From NCBI RefSeq assembly GCF_900167075.1, contig NZ_FUWH01000015.1:1-42843 (forward strand): a DNA stretch of 42,843 nucleotides, written 5' to 3'. The notes under the pieces are model-generated. The model saw nothing but the letters and a program-made list of their open reading frames with translations, was not told the DNA's origin and did no database searches. Of the stretch, positions 9,600 to 16,350 are shown one piece after another (positions within the stretch are counted from its first letter, which is position 1; every line of letters begins with the position of its first letter). The position numbers and the translations under genes were made by a program. Origin of the DNA: Sediminibacterium ginsengisoli. GTDB taxonomy: Bacteria; Bacteroidota; Bacteroidia; Chitinophagales; Chitinophagaceae.

Positions 9600-10388
9600 A
9601 TGGGTCAGAAAGCAAATCCAATTGGTAACAGGTTAGGTATCATCCGCGGATGGGAAAGCAACTGGTATGGCAGTAAGAAAGATTACGCATCCAAGTTGAT
9701 CGAAGATCATAAGATCCGTACTTACCTGAACGCCCGTATCAACAAGGGCGGTATTGCCAAAATTGTAATAGAGCGTACCCTGGGTAAGCTGATCGTAACC
9801 ATCCATACCTCTAAACCCGGTATCATCATCGGTAAAGGCGGTAACGAGGTTGACCGTATCAAGGAAGAGCTGAAAAAGTTAACCGGCAAGGAAGACGTTC
9901 AGATCAACATCCTTGAGATCCGTCGCCCGGAACTGGATGCAAACATCGTAGGCGATACTATCGCAAGGCAGATTGAAAACCGTATCAACTTCAAACGTGC
10001 CATCAAAATGGCGATCGCTTCTACACTCCGCATGGGTGCTGAAGGTATCAAGATCAAAGTAAGCGGACGTTTGGGCGGTTCTGAGATTGCACGTAGCGAA
10101 GAATTCAAACAGGGACGTACTCCTTTGCATACATTCCGTATGGACATCGATTATGCAAATGTATTTGCTCAGACCGTTTACGGTAAGATCGGTATCAAAG
10201 TATGGATCTGTAAAGGTGAAGTACTCGGAACCCGTGAACTCAACCCGAACTTCGTTGGTGGAAAAAATGAAGGCAACGAGCGCAGGGGCGGCGATGACAG
10301 AAGGCCAGGTGGCGACAGAAGGGATGACCGCAGGGGCGGTGGTGACAGAAGGGATAACCGTGGCGGCGGAAGAGATCGCAGAAACTAA
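9600..10388 (+). CDS. rpsC: 30S ribosomal protein S3 with Arg/Gly/Asp-rich C-terminal tail
   Basis: S3 (uS3) forms part of the mRNA entry tunnel. Residues 1-~215 are canonical: [20 protein letters not shown], the KH-type motif [18 protein letters not shown], and the C-terminal core [20 protein letters not shown] with [10 protein letters not shown]. After about residue 220 the protein carries a ~40-residue low-complexity tail of RR, RGG, DRR and GGDRRD units to its end at 262, longer than the 233-residue E. coli protein. The tail is encoded by imprecise GGNGACAGAAGG-like DNA repeats. Disordered RNA-binding extensions of this style are compatible with S3, but its role is unknown. Confidence 0.97.
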   Translation: MGQKANPIGNRLGIIRGWESNWYGSKKDYASKLIEDHKIRTYLNARINKGGIAKIVIERTLGKLIVTIHTSKPGIIIGKGGNEVDRIKEELKKLTGKEDVQINILEIRRPELDANIVGDTIARQIENRINFKRAIKMAIASTLRMGAEGIKIKVSGRLGGSEIARSEEFKQGRTPLHTFRMDIDYANVFAQTVYGKIGIKVWICKGEVLGTRELNPNFVGGKNEGNERRGGDDRRPGGDRRDDRRGGGDRRDNRGGGRDRRN

Positions 10389-10396
10389 ATTAATCA

Positions 10397-10449
10397 TTAG
10401 TAATTCAATTACTAAGACTTTGAAATAAGCATGAACCCGGAGGTTCATG
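10397..10449 (+). promoter_or_regulatory. Two perfect hairpins in the rpsC-rplP spacer
   Basis: TTAGTAAT(tca)ATTACTAA pairs 10397-10404 with 10408-10415. CATGAACC(cgga)GGTTCATG pairs 10430-10437 with 10442-10449. Both stems are 8 bp with no mismatch. Neither has a U-tract, so they are more likely mRNA processing, stability or regulatory structures than terminators. Confidence 0.5.
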
Positions 10450-10466
10450 ATCTAAAAAGCTAAGAA

Positions 10467-10886
10467 ATGTTACAGCCTAAAAGAAGCAAACATAGGAAGC
10501 AGCAAAAAGGGCGCATTCGCGAAGTAGCAAAGCGTGGTACTTCCATTTCATTCGGATCCTTCGCACTGAAGGCGCTTGAGCCAATCTGGTTAACTAACCG
10601 CCAGATCGAATCAGCACGTCAGGCAATGACCCGTGCAATGAAACGTGAAGGTAACGTTTGGATCCGCGTATTCCCTGATAAGATCATTACCCGCAAGCCG
10701 TTAGAGGTGAGGATGGGTAAAGGTAAAGGTAACCCCGAATTCTGGGCTGCTGTGGTGGAACCAGGACGTATCATCTTCGAATGCGATGGTGTTACCCCAG
10801 CGATAGCGCAGGAAGCAATGGAGCTGGCTGCACAGAAACTGCCGATCAAAACCAAATTCATCACGAGAAGGGATTTGCAGGCATAA
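10467..10886 (+). CDS. rplP: 50S ribosomal protein L16
   Basis: L16 (uL16) organises the A-site region of the large subunit. The 139-residue protein starts [20 protein letters not shown] and contains the conserved [20 protein letters not shown], the [20 protein letters not shown] loop and the helix [20 protein letters not shown]. It is standard in length and position. The ATG sits in an A-rich context (aagaaATG) without a Shine-Dalgarno. Confidence 0.98.
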   Translation: MLQPKRSKHRKQQKGRIREVAKRGTSISFGSFALKALEPIWLTNRQIESARQAMTRAMKREGNVWIRVFPDKIITRKPLEVRMGKGKGNPEFWAAVVEPGRIIFECDGVTPAIAQEAMELAAQKLPIKTKFITRRDLQA

Positions 10887-10887
10887 T

Positions 10888-10955
10888 CAGTTTAACAATG
10901 TGAAACTGGCTCAATGTCCGATAAATATTGAGCAATTGAGAAAGTTTTCAAATTG
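10888..10955 (+). promoter_or_regulatory. Three consecutive hairpins filling the rplP-rpmC spacer
   Basis: CAGTTT/AAACTG (10888-10893 with 10903-10908), CTCAAT/ATTGAG (10910-10915 with 10927-10932) and CAATTGA/TCAAATTG (10933-10939 with 10948-10955, one bulged A) occupy nearly all of the 75-nt spacer. The last ends seven nt before the rpmC ATG. Confidence 0.4.
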
Positions 10956-10961
10956 AATACA

Positions 10962-11174
10962 ATGGCAAACAAAAAGCAAGAATTCAACGCAAGCCTGAAG
11001 GATCTGAGCGTTACAGATCTGCAGGCAAGGATACAGGAAGACCAGTTAAGGTTAAAAAAACTGGAGTTCGCTCACGCAATATCTCCACTGGAAAACCCGA
11101 TGAATATCCGCGGTCTCCGCAGGGACATCGCCCGTTTGAAAACGGTATTGAAGAAAAAAGAAATGGGTATCTAA
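10962..11174 (+). CDS. rpmC: 50S ribosomal protein L29
   Basis: L29 (uL29) is a small helical protein near the exit tunnel and contacts L23. The 70-residue sequence shows the family pattern: [20 protein letters not shown] in the first helix, then the conserved [19 protein letters not shown]. An in-frame TTG at 10953 would add MNT and lies inside a hairpin, so the ATG at 10962 is used. rpsQ follows after 17 nt. Confidence 0.96.
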   Translation: MANKKQEFNASLKDLSVTDLQARIQEDQLRLKKLEFAHAISPLENPMNIRGLRRDIARLKTVLKKKEMGI

Positions 11175-11191
11175 ACCATAAATTTAAAACA

Positions 11192-11449
11192 ATGGCTGAA
11201 AGAAATTTACGTAAAACAAGGACCGGGGTGGTTACCAGCGATAAGATGGACAAAACCATTACTGTTGCTGTAGAAAGAAAAGTAAAACACCCTATCTACG
11301 GTAAGTTCGTAAAGAAAACGACCAAGTTCCACGCTCATGATGAAAAAAGTGAGTGCGGTATTGGTGATGTAGTTAAGATCATGGAAACTCGTCCGCTGAG
11401 CAAAACAAAGCGCTGGAGACTGATTGAAGTGATCGAAAAGGCTAAGTAA
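11192..11449 (+). CDS. rpsQ: 30S ribosomal protein S17
   Basis: S17 (uS17) is a primary 16S rRNA-binding OB-fold protein. At 85 residues it begins [20 protein letters not shown] and contains the typical [20 protein letters not shown] and the terminal [20 protein letters not shown]. The gene is followed by a 114-nt spacer with a predicted multi-helix RNA. Confidence 0.98.
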   Translation: MAERNLRKTRTGVVTSDKMDKTITVAVERKVKHPIYGKFVKKTTKFHAHDEKSECGIGDVVKIMETRPLSKTKRWRLIEVIEKAK

Positions 11450-11460
11450 TTTAAGCCTCA

Positions 11461-11548
11461 AGCTGTTAACCGCTGGCTAAGCCAGGGAAGGATACAGCCT
11501 CTGATAAACAACATTTACTTCCGGTGATCGTACCGGCAGATAACAGCT
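11461..11548 (+). promoter_or_regulatory. Three-helix RNA element upstream of rplN
   Basis: An 8-bp perfect closing stem pairs AGCTGTTA (11461-11468) with TAACAGCT (11541-11548). Inside are CTGGC(taa)GCCAG at 11473-11485 and CCGGTG(atcg)TACCGG at 11521-11536. The layout resembles a compact multibranch leader. It ends 15 nt before the rplN start codon. It matches no element I can name; an r-protein-binding autoregulatory site is inferred. Confidence 0.5.
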
Positions 11549-11563
11549 AAAAAGCTAAAAAAG

Positions 11564-11932
11564 ATGATTCAGCAAGAAAGCAGACTAAATGTAGCTGATA
11601 ACAGTGGCGCCAAAGAGGTGCTTTGCATTAAAGTGCTTGGAAACAGCGGACAGGATTATGCCAAAGTAGGCGACAAGATTGTCGTTACTGTAAAGGATGC
11701 AATTCCTGCAGGCGGTATCAAAAAAGGTACTGTATCTAAAGCCGTAATCGTTCGTACTAAAAATAAGTTACGCCGTAAAGATGGTTCTTATATCCGTTTC
11801 GACGATAACGCAGTAGTGTTATTGAACAACTCGGACGAGCCACGCGGTACACGTATCTTCGGACCAGTAGCGAGAGAACTGCGTGATAAAGGCTATATGA
11901 AGATCATTTCATTGGCTCCGGAGGTTCTGTAA
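11564..11932 (+). CDS. rplN: 50S ribosomal protein L14
   Basis: L14 (uL14) forms an inter-subunit bridge and is the docking site of the silencing factor RsfS. The 122-residue protein starts [20 protein letters not shown] and has [40 protein letters not shown] and the end [20 protein letters not shown]. It is canonical. Both the spacer before it and the 105-nt spacer after it carry predicted RNA structure. Confidence 0.98.
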   Translation: MIQQESRLNVADNSGAKEVLCIKVLGNSGQDYAKVGDKIVVTVKDAIPAGGIKKGTVSKAVIVRTKNKLRRKDGSYIRFDDNAVVLLNNSDEPRGTRIFGPVARELRDKGYMKIISLAPEVL

Positions 11933-11989
11933 GAAACCGATGCCAGGGCAGAAGCCCGGTTGCATATCAATTGAGATAATTTCAGCAGA

Positions 11990-12016
11990 AGCGTTCAGCA
12001 TTGAGCGCTGAGCGTT
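11990..12016 (+). promoter_or_regulatory. 10-bp hairpin in the rplN-rplX spacer
   Basis: Bases 11990-11999 pair with 12007-12016 over 10 bp, including two G-U pairs, with a 7-nt loop. It lies 21 nt upstream of the rplX ATG and has no U-tract, so regulation or mRNA processing is more likely than termination. Confidence 0.4.
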
Positions 12017-12037
12017 AAAAGCTTTAAGCATAATAAA

Positions 12038-12376
12038 ATGAGTACAAGATTTAAACCCAAATTCAACATCAAAAAAGGAGATACCGTAGTGGTGATCGCC
12101 GGTGATGATAAGGACTTGAAAAAGCCCCGCACGGTGTTGGAAGTGATCGTAGACAAAGGACGTGTGGTGGTTGAAGGTGTAAATATCGTAACCAAGCATA
12201 CCAAACCTTCTGCTCAGAACACTAAGGGTGGTATTGTAAAGGTTGAAGCGCCGATCAATATCAGCAATGTAATGCTGTGGGACGCTAAAGCCGGTGCACC
12301 TACCAAGGTGAAACGCACAAGGGACACTGGAAAATTAGTTCGTATATCTAAAAAATCAGGGGAGGTAATCAAGTAA
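12038..12376 (+). CDS. rplX: 50S ribosomal protein L24
   Basis: L24 (uL24) is an assembly initiator that binds the 5' region of 23S rRNA through a KOW domain. It is 112 residues long. The KOW motif is at residues ~10-40 ([20 protein letters not shown]) and the conserved [20 protein letters not shown] follows. The stop overlaps the rplE start by one base (TAATG), indicating translational coupling. Confidence 0.97.
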   Translation: MSTRFKPKFNIKKGDTVVVIAGDDKDLKKPRTVLEVIVDKGRVVVEGVNIVTKHTKPSAQNTKGGIVKVEAPINISNVMLWDAKAGAPTKVKRTRDTGKLVRISKKSGEVIK

Positions 12377-12951
12377 TGAGTACTGCAAAATACACTCCGA
12401 GATTAGCAGACAAGTACACCAAAGAGGTAGTACCTGCTTTAATGAAGAAGTTCGCTTACAAAACTGTAATGCAAACTCCTAAACTGGAAAAAATCTGTAT
12501 CAACCGTGGCGTGAATGGTGCCGTAACCGATAAGAAACTGGTTGATATCGCAGTAGAAGAGCTGAACACCATCACCGGTCAGAAAGCTGTTCCTACTGTT
12601 TCCAAAAAAGACATTTCTAACTTCAAACTGCGTAAAGGCATGCCGATCGGTGCACGCGTTACGCTGAGAGGCGAAAAAATGTACGAGTTCCTCGACAGGC
12701 TGGTTTCTGTTGCCCTGCCACGTGTACGTGACTTCAAGGGTATCAGCGATAAAGCATTCGATGGACGTGGTAACTATACACTGGGTGTTACCGAACAGAT
12801 CATCTTCCCGGAGATCGATATCGATAAAGTGAACAAGATCACCGGTCTGGATATCACTTTCGTAACCTCAGCCAACACCAACGAAGAAGCATACGAGCTC
12901 CTGAAAGAACTGGGTATGCCATTTAAAGGTGCAAAAAAAGACAATAACTAA
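12376..12951 (+). CDS. rplE: 50S ribosomal protein L5
   Basis: L5 (uL5) binds 5S rRNA and contacts P-site tRNA. The 191-residue protein has [40 protein letters not shown], the loop [20 protein letters not shown] and [20 protein letters not shown], all family hallmarks. Its start overlaps the rplX stop. A 63-nt spacer follows, in contrast to the tight join before it. Confidence 0.98.
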   Translation: MSTAKYTPRLADKYTKEVVPALMKKFAYKTVMQTPKLEKICINRGVNGAVTDKKLVDIAVEELNTITGQKAVPTVSKKDISNFKLRKGMPIGARVTLRGEKMYEFLDRLVSVALPRVRDFKGISDKAFDGRGNYTLGVTEQIIFPEIDIDKVNKITGLDITFVTSANTNEEAYELLKELGMPFKGAKKDNN

Positions 12952-13014
12952 AAGAATAGTATAAATGCCCGACGGTTTCCGGCAGGCAGCTACTAACATC
13001 TAAATACAACAAAC

Positions 13015-13284
13015 ATGGCAAAAGAATCAGTAAAAGCCAGACAAAGAAAGCGTGAAGCATTGGTTGCAAAATTCGCTGAAAAGCGTGCTGCTCTGAAAGA
13101 AGCAGGAGATTATGCAGCTCTGGATAAACTTCCCAAAAATGCATCACCTGTTCGTTTGAAGAACCGTTGCCAGCTGACTGGCCGTCCGAAAGGCTACATG
13201 AGGTACTTCGGTCTCTCCAGGGTGATCTTCCGTGATATGGCGCTGAATGGTAAAATACCAGGTGTTAAAAAAGCAAGCTGGTAA
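13015..13284 (+). CDS. rpsN: 30S ribosomal protein S14, long form without zinc ribbon
   Basis: S14 (uS14) is an essential late-assembly protein of the 30S head. The 89-residue length and the [20 protein letters not shown] region identify the long type. The paired CxxC cysteines of the short zinc-binding type are missing. The C-terminus is [22 protein letters not shown], as usual. Being zinc-free, it does not depend on zinc supply. Confidence 0.97.
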   Translation: MAKESVKARQRKREALVAKFAEKRAALKEAGDYAALDKLPKNASPVRLKNRCQLTGRPKGYMRYFGLSRVIFRDMALNGKIPGVKKASW

Positions 13285-13348
13285 AACAGGAACGATAAGC
13301 ATCATTGTTCGTAGTAATAAAATTTTGAACAGACTTAATTAAAATAAA

Positions 13349-13747
13349 ATGGTAACTGATCCTATAGCAGACTTCTTAACCAGAATCCGTAACGCGCAGA
13401 TGGCGGGACACAGGATTGTTGAGATCCCTGCTTCTAACCTGAAAAAGCGTATGACAGAGATCCTGTACGAACAGGGTTATATTCTGAAGTACAAATTCGA
13501 AGACGACAGCAAGCAAGGCCTGATCAAGATCGCATTGAAGTATGATCCGTCCACCAAACAGCCTGCTATCCGCTCACTGGAAAGGGTAAGCCGTCCGGGT
13601 TTACGCCAGTATGCAAAACCAGCTGAGATCAAACGTGTGATCAACGGCCTGGGTGTTGCTATCCTGAGCACTTCAAAAGGCGTATTGACCGACAAACAGG
13701 CGAAAGCTCAGAATGTTGGTGGTGAAGTACTCTGCTACATCTATTAA
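13349..13747 (+). CDS. rpsH: 30S ribosomal protein S8
   Basis: S8 (uS8) binds the central domain of 16S rRNA and in E. coli represses the spc operon. The 132-residue protein starts MVTDPIADFLTRIRNAQMAG, includes IPASNLKKRMTEILYEQGYI and ends with the rRNA-binding ILSTSKGVLTDKQAKAQNVG and GGEVLCYIY. A 7-bp hairpin (13290s to 13310s) precedes it, and a 117-nt structured spacer follows. Confidence 0.98.
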   Translation: MVTDPIADFLTRIRNAQMAGHRIVEIPASNLKKRMTEILYEQGYILKYKFEDDSKQGLIKIALKYDPSTKQPAIRSLERVSRPGLRQYAKPAEIKRVINGLGVAILSTSKGVLTDKQAKAQNVGGEVLCYIY

Positions 13748-13754
13748 TTATTTT

Positions 13755-13832
13755 CCGGCAACCACTGGTTGCCGGTGGTATATAACCCTGGCTGACAATT
13801 AAGCTTTTTAGTCGGAGCTGAACACGACCAGG
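13755..13832 (+). promoter_or_regulatory. Structured rpsH-rplF spacer with 9-bp hairpin
   Basis: CCGGCAACC(act)GGTTGCCGG is a perfect 9-bp triloop hairpin (13755-13763 with 13767-13775). A second stacked arrangement can form: CCTGG/CCAGG (13787-13791 with 13828-13832) enclosing CTGAC/GTCGG (13792-13796 with 13811-13815). No U-tract follows, so a terminator is unlikely. Confidence 0.45.
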
Positions 13833-13864
13833 ATCATTCGAATCAATTAAAAAAGTAAACGACT

Positions 13865-14419
13865 ATGTCTCGTATCGGAAAACAACCCATTGTAATCCCT
13901 GCAGGAGTAACCGTAACTGTAAGCGGCGATAACGTTGTAACAGTAAAAGGACCTAAAGGACAACTCCAGGAAACAATCGACCGTGATATCACGATCGATG
14001 TTCAGGGAACTGAAGTGCTGATCAAACGTCCGACAGACCAGATCCGCCACAGGGCTATGCACGGTTTATACCGCGCGCTGATCGCCAATCTGGTGAAAGG
14101 TGTAACAGAAGGTTTCAAGAAAGAACTGGAACTGGTAGGGGTAGGTTATAAAGCTGCCAACACCGGAAACACTCTTGACCTGGCGTTAGGTTATTCACAC
14201 AACATTATTTTCGAACTGCCCAGCGAACTGAAAGTAACTACCGTTACTGAAAAAGGTCAGAATCCTAAAATAACAATCGAAGGAATAGACAAGCAATTGC
14301 TTGGCCAGGTAGCAGCTAAACTGCGCAGCCTGCGTAAACCAGAGCCGTACAAAGGTAAAGGTGTTAAATACGCTGGTGAGATCCTCAGAAGGAAAGCCGG
14401 TAAAGCAGCAGGTAAATAA
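13865..14419 (+). CDS. rplF: 50S ribosomal protein L6
   Basis: L6 (uL6) lies at the factor-binding site near the sarcin-ricin loop. The 184 residues form the usual two repeats: MSRIGKQPIVIPAGVTVTVS, VKGPKGQLQETIDRDI, then the C-terminal signature PEPYKGKGVKYAGEILRRKA. The length is standard. It is flanked by 117-nt and 109-nt spacers, each with a strong hairpin. Confidence 0.98.
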   Translation: MSRIGKQPIVIPAGVTVTVSGDNVVTVKGPKGQLQETIDRDITIDVQGTEVLIKRPTDQIRHRAMHGLYRALIANLVKGVTEGFKKELELVGVGYKAANTGNTLDLALGYSHNIIFELPSELKVTTVTEKGQNPKITIEGIDKQLLGQVAAKLRSLRKPEPYKGKGVKYAGEILRRKAGKAAGK

Positions 14420-14432
14420 GTTCATCGGAATG

Positions 14433-14511
14433 CTGGTCAGTTGGTTTAACCGGCTGACCAGGATCCCGGAAACAAGATCACTAATCAACAAACTTCCGGC
14501 AGGATCGGAAG
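14433..14511 (+). promoter_or_regulatory. Two strong hairpins in the rplF-rplR spacer
   Basis: A 13-bp stem (14433-14445 with 14449-14461, two G-U pairs, triloop tta) is followed by a perfect 6-bp CTTCCG/CGGAAG stem (14493-14498 with 14506-14511). No U-tract follows either one. They occupy most of the 109-nt spacer. Confidence 0.5.
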
Positions 14512-14528
14512 TGTATAAATAAAACACA

Positions 14529-14879
14529 ATGAGTAAATTACTTCAGAGGCAAAAGATCAGGTACCGCATCCGCAAAAAGGTTGCCGGTACTGCAACAAGC
14601 CCAAGGCTGGCTGTATTCAGAAGCAACGCTGAGATCTATGCACAATTGATAGATGATGAGAACGGAGTTACACTGGCTGCTGCATCATCAAGGGATAAAG
14701 ATATCGCTGCACAGAAAGTGACCAAAGTAGAGAAGGCCAAACTGGTTGGATCTTCAGTGGCACAGAAAGCTACAGCGCTTGGTCTCACAGCCTGTGTATT
14801 CGACAGGGGAGGTAACCTTTACCACGGTCGTGTAAAAGCGGTTGCCGATGGAGCAAGAGAAGGTGGTCTGCAATTCTAA
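14529..14879 (+). CDS. rplR: 50S ribosomal protein L18
   Basis: L18 (uL18) binds 5S rRNA together with L5. The 116-residue protein shows [40 protein letters not shown], and the C-terminal [25 protein letters not shown] motif. rpsE follows after 29 nt containing a weak CTAAC/GTTAG dyad. Confidence 0.98.
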   Translation: MSKLLQRQKIRYRIRKKVAGTATSPRLAVFRSNAEIYAQLIDDENGVTLAAASSRDKDIAAQKVTKVEKAKLVGSSVAQKATALGLTACVFDRGGNLYHGRVKAVADGAREGGLQF

Positions 14880-14908
14880 TTAGCTAACAACAATTAATCG
14901 TTAGATAA

Positions 14909-15430
14909 ATGTCTAAAGTAAACGTAAATAAGGTGAAAGCCGGTGGCGATATGGAACTCAAAGAGAAAGTAGTTGCCATTAACCGCGTAGTGAAAACTAC
15001 TAAAGGCGGTCGTACTTTCAGCTTCTCTGCCCTCGTAGTGGTAGGAAATGAAAATGGTGTTGTAGGTACAGGACTGGGTAAAGCAAAAGAAGTTCAGGAA
15101 GCTATTACAAAAGGTATCGAAGATGCCAAGAAGAACCTGGTGAAAGTGCCTGTAATGCACGGAACCATCCCCCACGAACAATGGGCTAAGGATGGCGCAG
15201 CCAAAGTATTGATCAAACCAGCTGCACATGGTGCGGGTGTGATCGCGGGAGGCAGCATGCGTTCAGTACTGGAAAGTGCCGGTGTAACAGACGTACTTGC
15301 TAAAAGCCTGGGCTCTGCAAACCCTCATAACGTGGTTAAAGCAACCATCAAGGCACTGAGCCTGCTCAGAGAGCCTGTTCAGGTAGCTAAACAACGTACT
15401 GTAAAGCTGAGCAAAGTATTTAACGGATAA
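14909..15430 (+). CDS. rpsE: 30S ribosomal protein S5
   Basis: S5 (uS5) lines the mRNA entry channel and affects decoding accuracy. The 173 residues contain [20 protein letters not shown], the double-stranded-RNA-binding-like [20 protein letters not shown], and the C-terminal [20 protein letters not shown] with [12 protein letters not shown]. It is canonical in length, motifs and position before rpmD. Confidence 0.98.
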   Translation: MSKVNVNKVKAGGDMELKEKVVAINRVVKTTKGGRTFSFSALVVVGNENGVVGTGLGKAKEVQEAITKGIEDAKKNLVKVPVMHGTIPHEQWAKDGAAKVLIKPAAHGAGVIAGGSMRSVLESAGVTDVLAKSLGSANPHNVVKATIKALSLLREPVQVAKQRTVKLSKVFNG

Positions 15431-15472
15431 ATAATCCTGTCCCGGCAAGCCGGCGACATCAAATGATACGTC

Positions 15473-15655
15473 ATGAAAAAGATTAAAATCACACAGATTA
15501 AAAGCGGTATCGACAGGTCTGAGCGTCAGAAACAGACACTGATCGCACTGGGTTTGAAAAAACTCAACGCTTCCAAAGAAGTAGAAGCTACTCCTCAGAT
15601 CCTGGGTATGGTTAACAAAGTTAGCCACCTGGTGAAAGTTGAAGAGATCGCTTAA
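15473..15655 (+). CDS. rpmD: 50S ribosomal protein L30
   Basis: L30 (uL30) is a small 50S protein. The 60-residue product MKKIKITQIKSGIDRSERQK continues with TLIALGLKKLNASKEVEATP and ILGMVNKVSHLVKVEEI, matching the family. A 42-nt spacer precedes it and a 168-nt spacer with a long inverted repeat follows. Confidence 0.96.
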   Translation: MKKIKITQIKSGIDRSERQKQTLIALGLKKLNASKEVEATPQILGMVNKVSHLVKVEEIA

Positions 15656-15681
15656 ATAATTTAGCAGTTAAGACCGCTGAT

Positions 15682-15734
15682 GAAAAATGAATAATTGAAA
15701 AGTGTTTCTGCACTTATTTCATTATTCATTTTTC
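15682..15734. repeat. 53-nt long inverted repeat between rpmD and rplO
   Basis: GAAAAATGAATAAT (15682-15695) is the exact reverse complement of 15721-15734. The arms continue inward to AAGTG/CACTT (15700-15704 with 15711-15715) around a TTTCTG loop, giving a stem of about 20 bp. The flanks are T-rich but there is no clean U-tract. It may be a REP- or MITE-like repeat or an intra-operon attenuator; it is not coding. Confidence 0.65.
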
Positions 15735-15823
15735 GTTTTACCGCTTAATTACTAATTTTCACTTTTTATTTTATCATTTAACAGCGAGGGGTGATTCCCC
15801 GTAAAGTTCAAAATCAATTCAAG

Positions 15824-16273
15824 ATGAAATTACACACACTCAAGCCCGCAGTTGGCGCAACACACAAAGAGAAACGTTTAGGCCGTGGTGAAGCTTCCGG
15901 TAAAGGTGGAACTTCTACAAAAGGTAACAAGGGCGGACAGAGCCGTGCAGGTTATAAGAGCAAAATGGCACACGAAGGTGGTCAGATGCCAATCCAGCGT
16001 CGTATCCCTAAACGTGGTTTCAAAAATAACAACCGTGTTGAATTCAAAGTATTCAACCTCGGACAACTGGAACAACTGGCTGAGAAATACGGATTCACTG
16101 AAGTTAACCTGGAGAATCTCTATATCAACAACCTGATCAACCGTACTGATAAAGTAAAAGTACTGGCGAATGGCGAACTGAAAGCTAAACTTACCATCAA
16201 AGTAAATGCTGCAAGTGAAAAAGCTAAGAGTGCAATCGAAGCTGCAGGCGGAAGCATTGAAATTGTAAAGTAA
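15824..16273 (+). CDS. rplO: 50S ribosomal protein L15
   Basis: L15 (uL15) is a late-assembly 50S protein with a long extended tail. The 149 residues start MKLHTLKPAVGATHKEKRLG and contain the Gly/Lys-rich GRGEASGKGGTSTKGNKGGQ, RIPKRGFKNNNRVEFKVFN and a folded C-terminal domain. An in-frame GTG at 15791 would add eleven unrelated residues, so the ATG at 15824 is chosen. Confidence 0.97.
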   Translation: MKLHTLKPAVGATHKEKRLGRGEASGKGGTSTKGNKGGQSRAGYKSKMAHEGGQMPIQRRIPKRGFKNNNRVEFKVFNLGQLEQLAEKYGFTEVNLENLYINNLINRTDKVKVLANGELKAKLTIKVNAASEKAKSAIEAAGGSIEIVK

Positions 16274-16290
16274 TTTTACCGTAATTTGCC

Positions 16291-16315
16291 GGACGCATCG
16301 AAGATGCGTCCTTTT
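16291..16315 (+). terminator. Attenuator-like hairpin between rplO and secY
   Basis: GGACGCATC(gaa)GATGCGTCC is a perfect 9-bp stem (16291-16299 with 16303-16311) followed by TTTT. The short U-tract inside an operon suggests partial termination, which could lower secY relative to the r-proteins. Confidence 0.6.
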
Positions 16316-16350
16316 GGTTTCAGACTTATAACGCCTTCAATCGGATTCAA

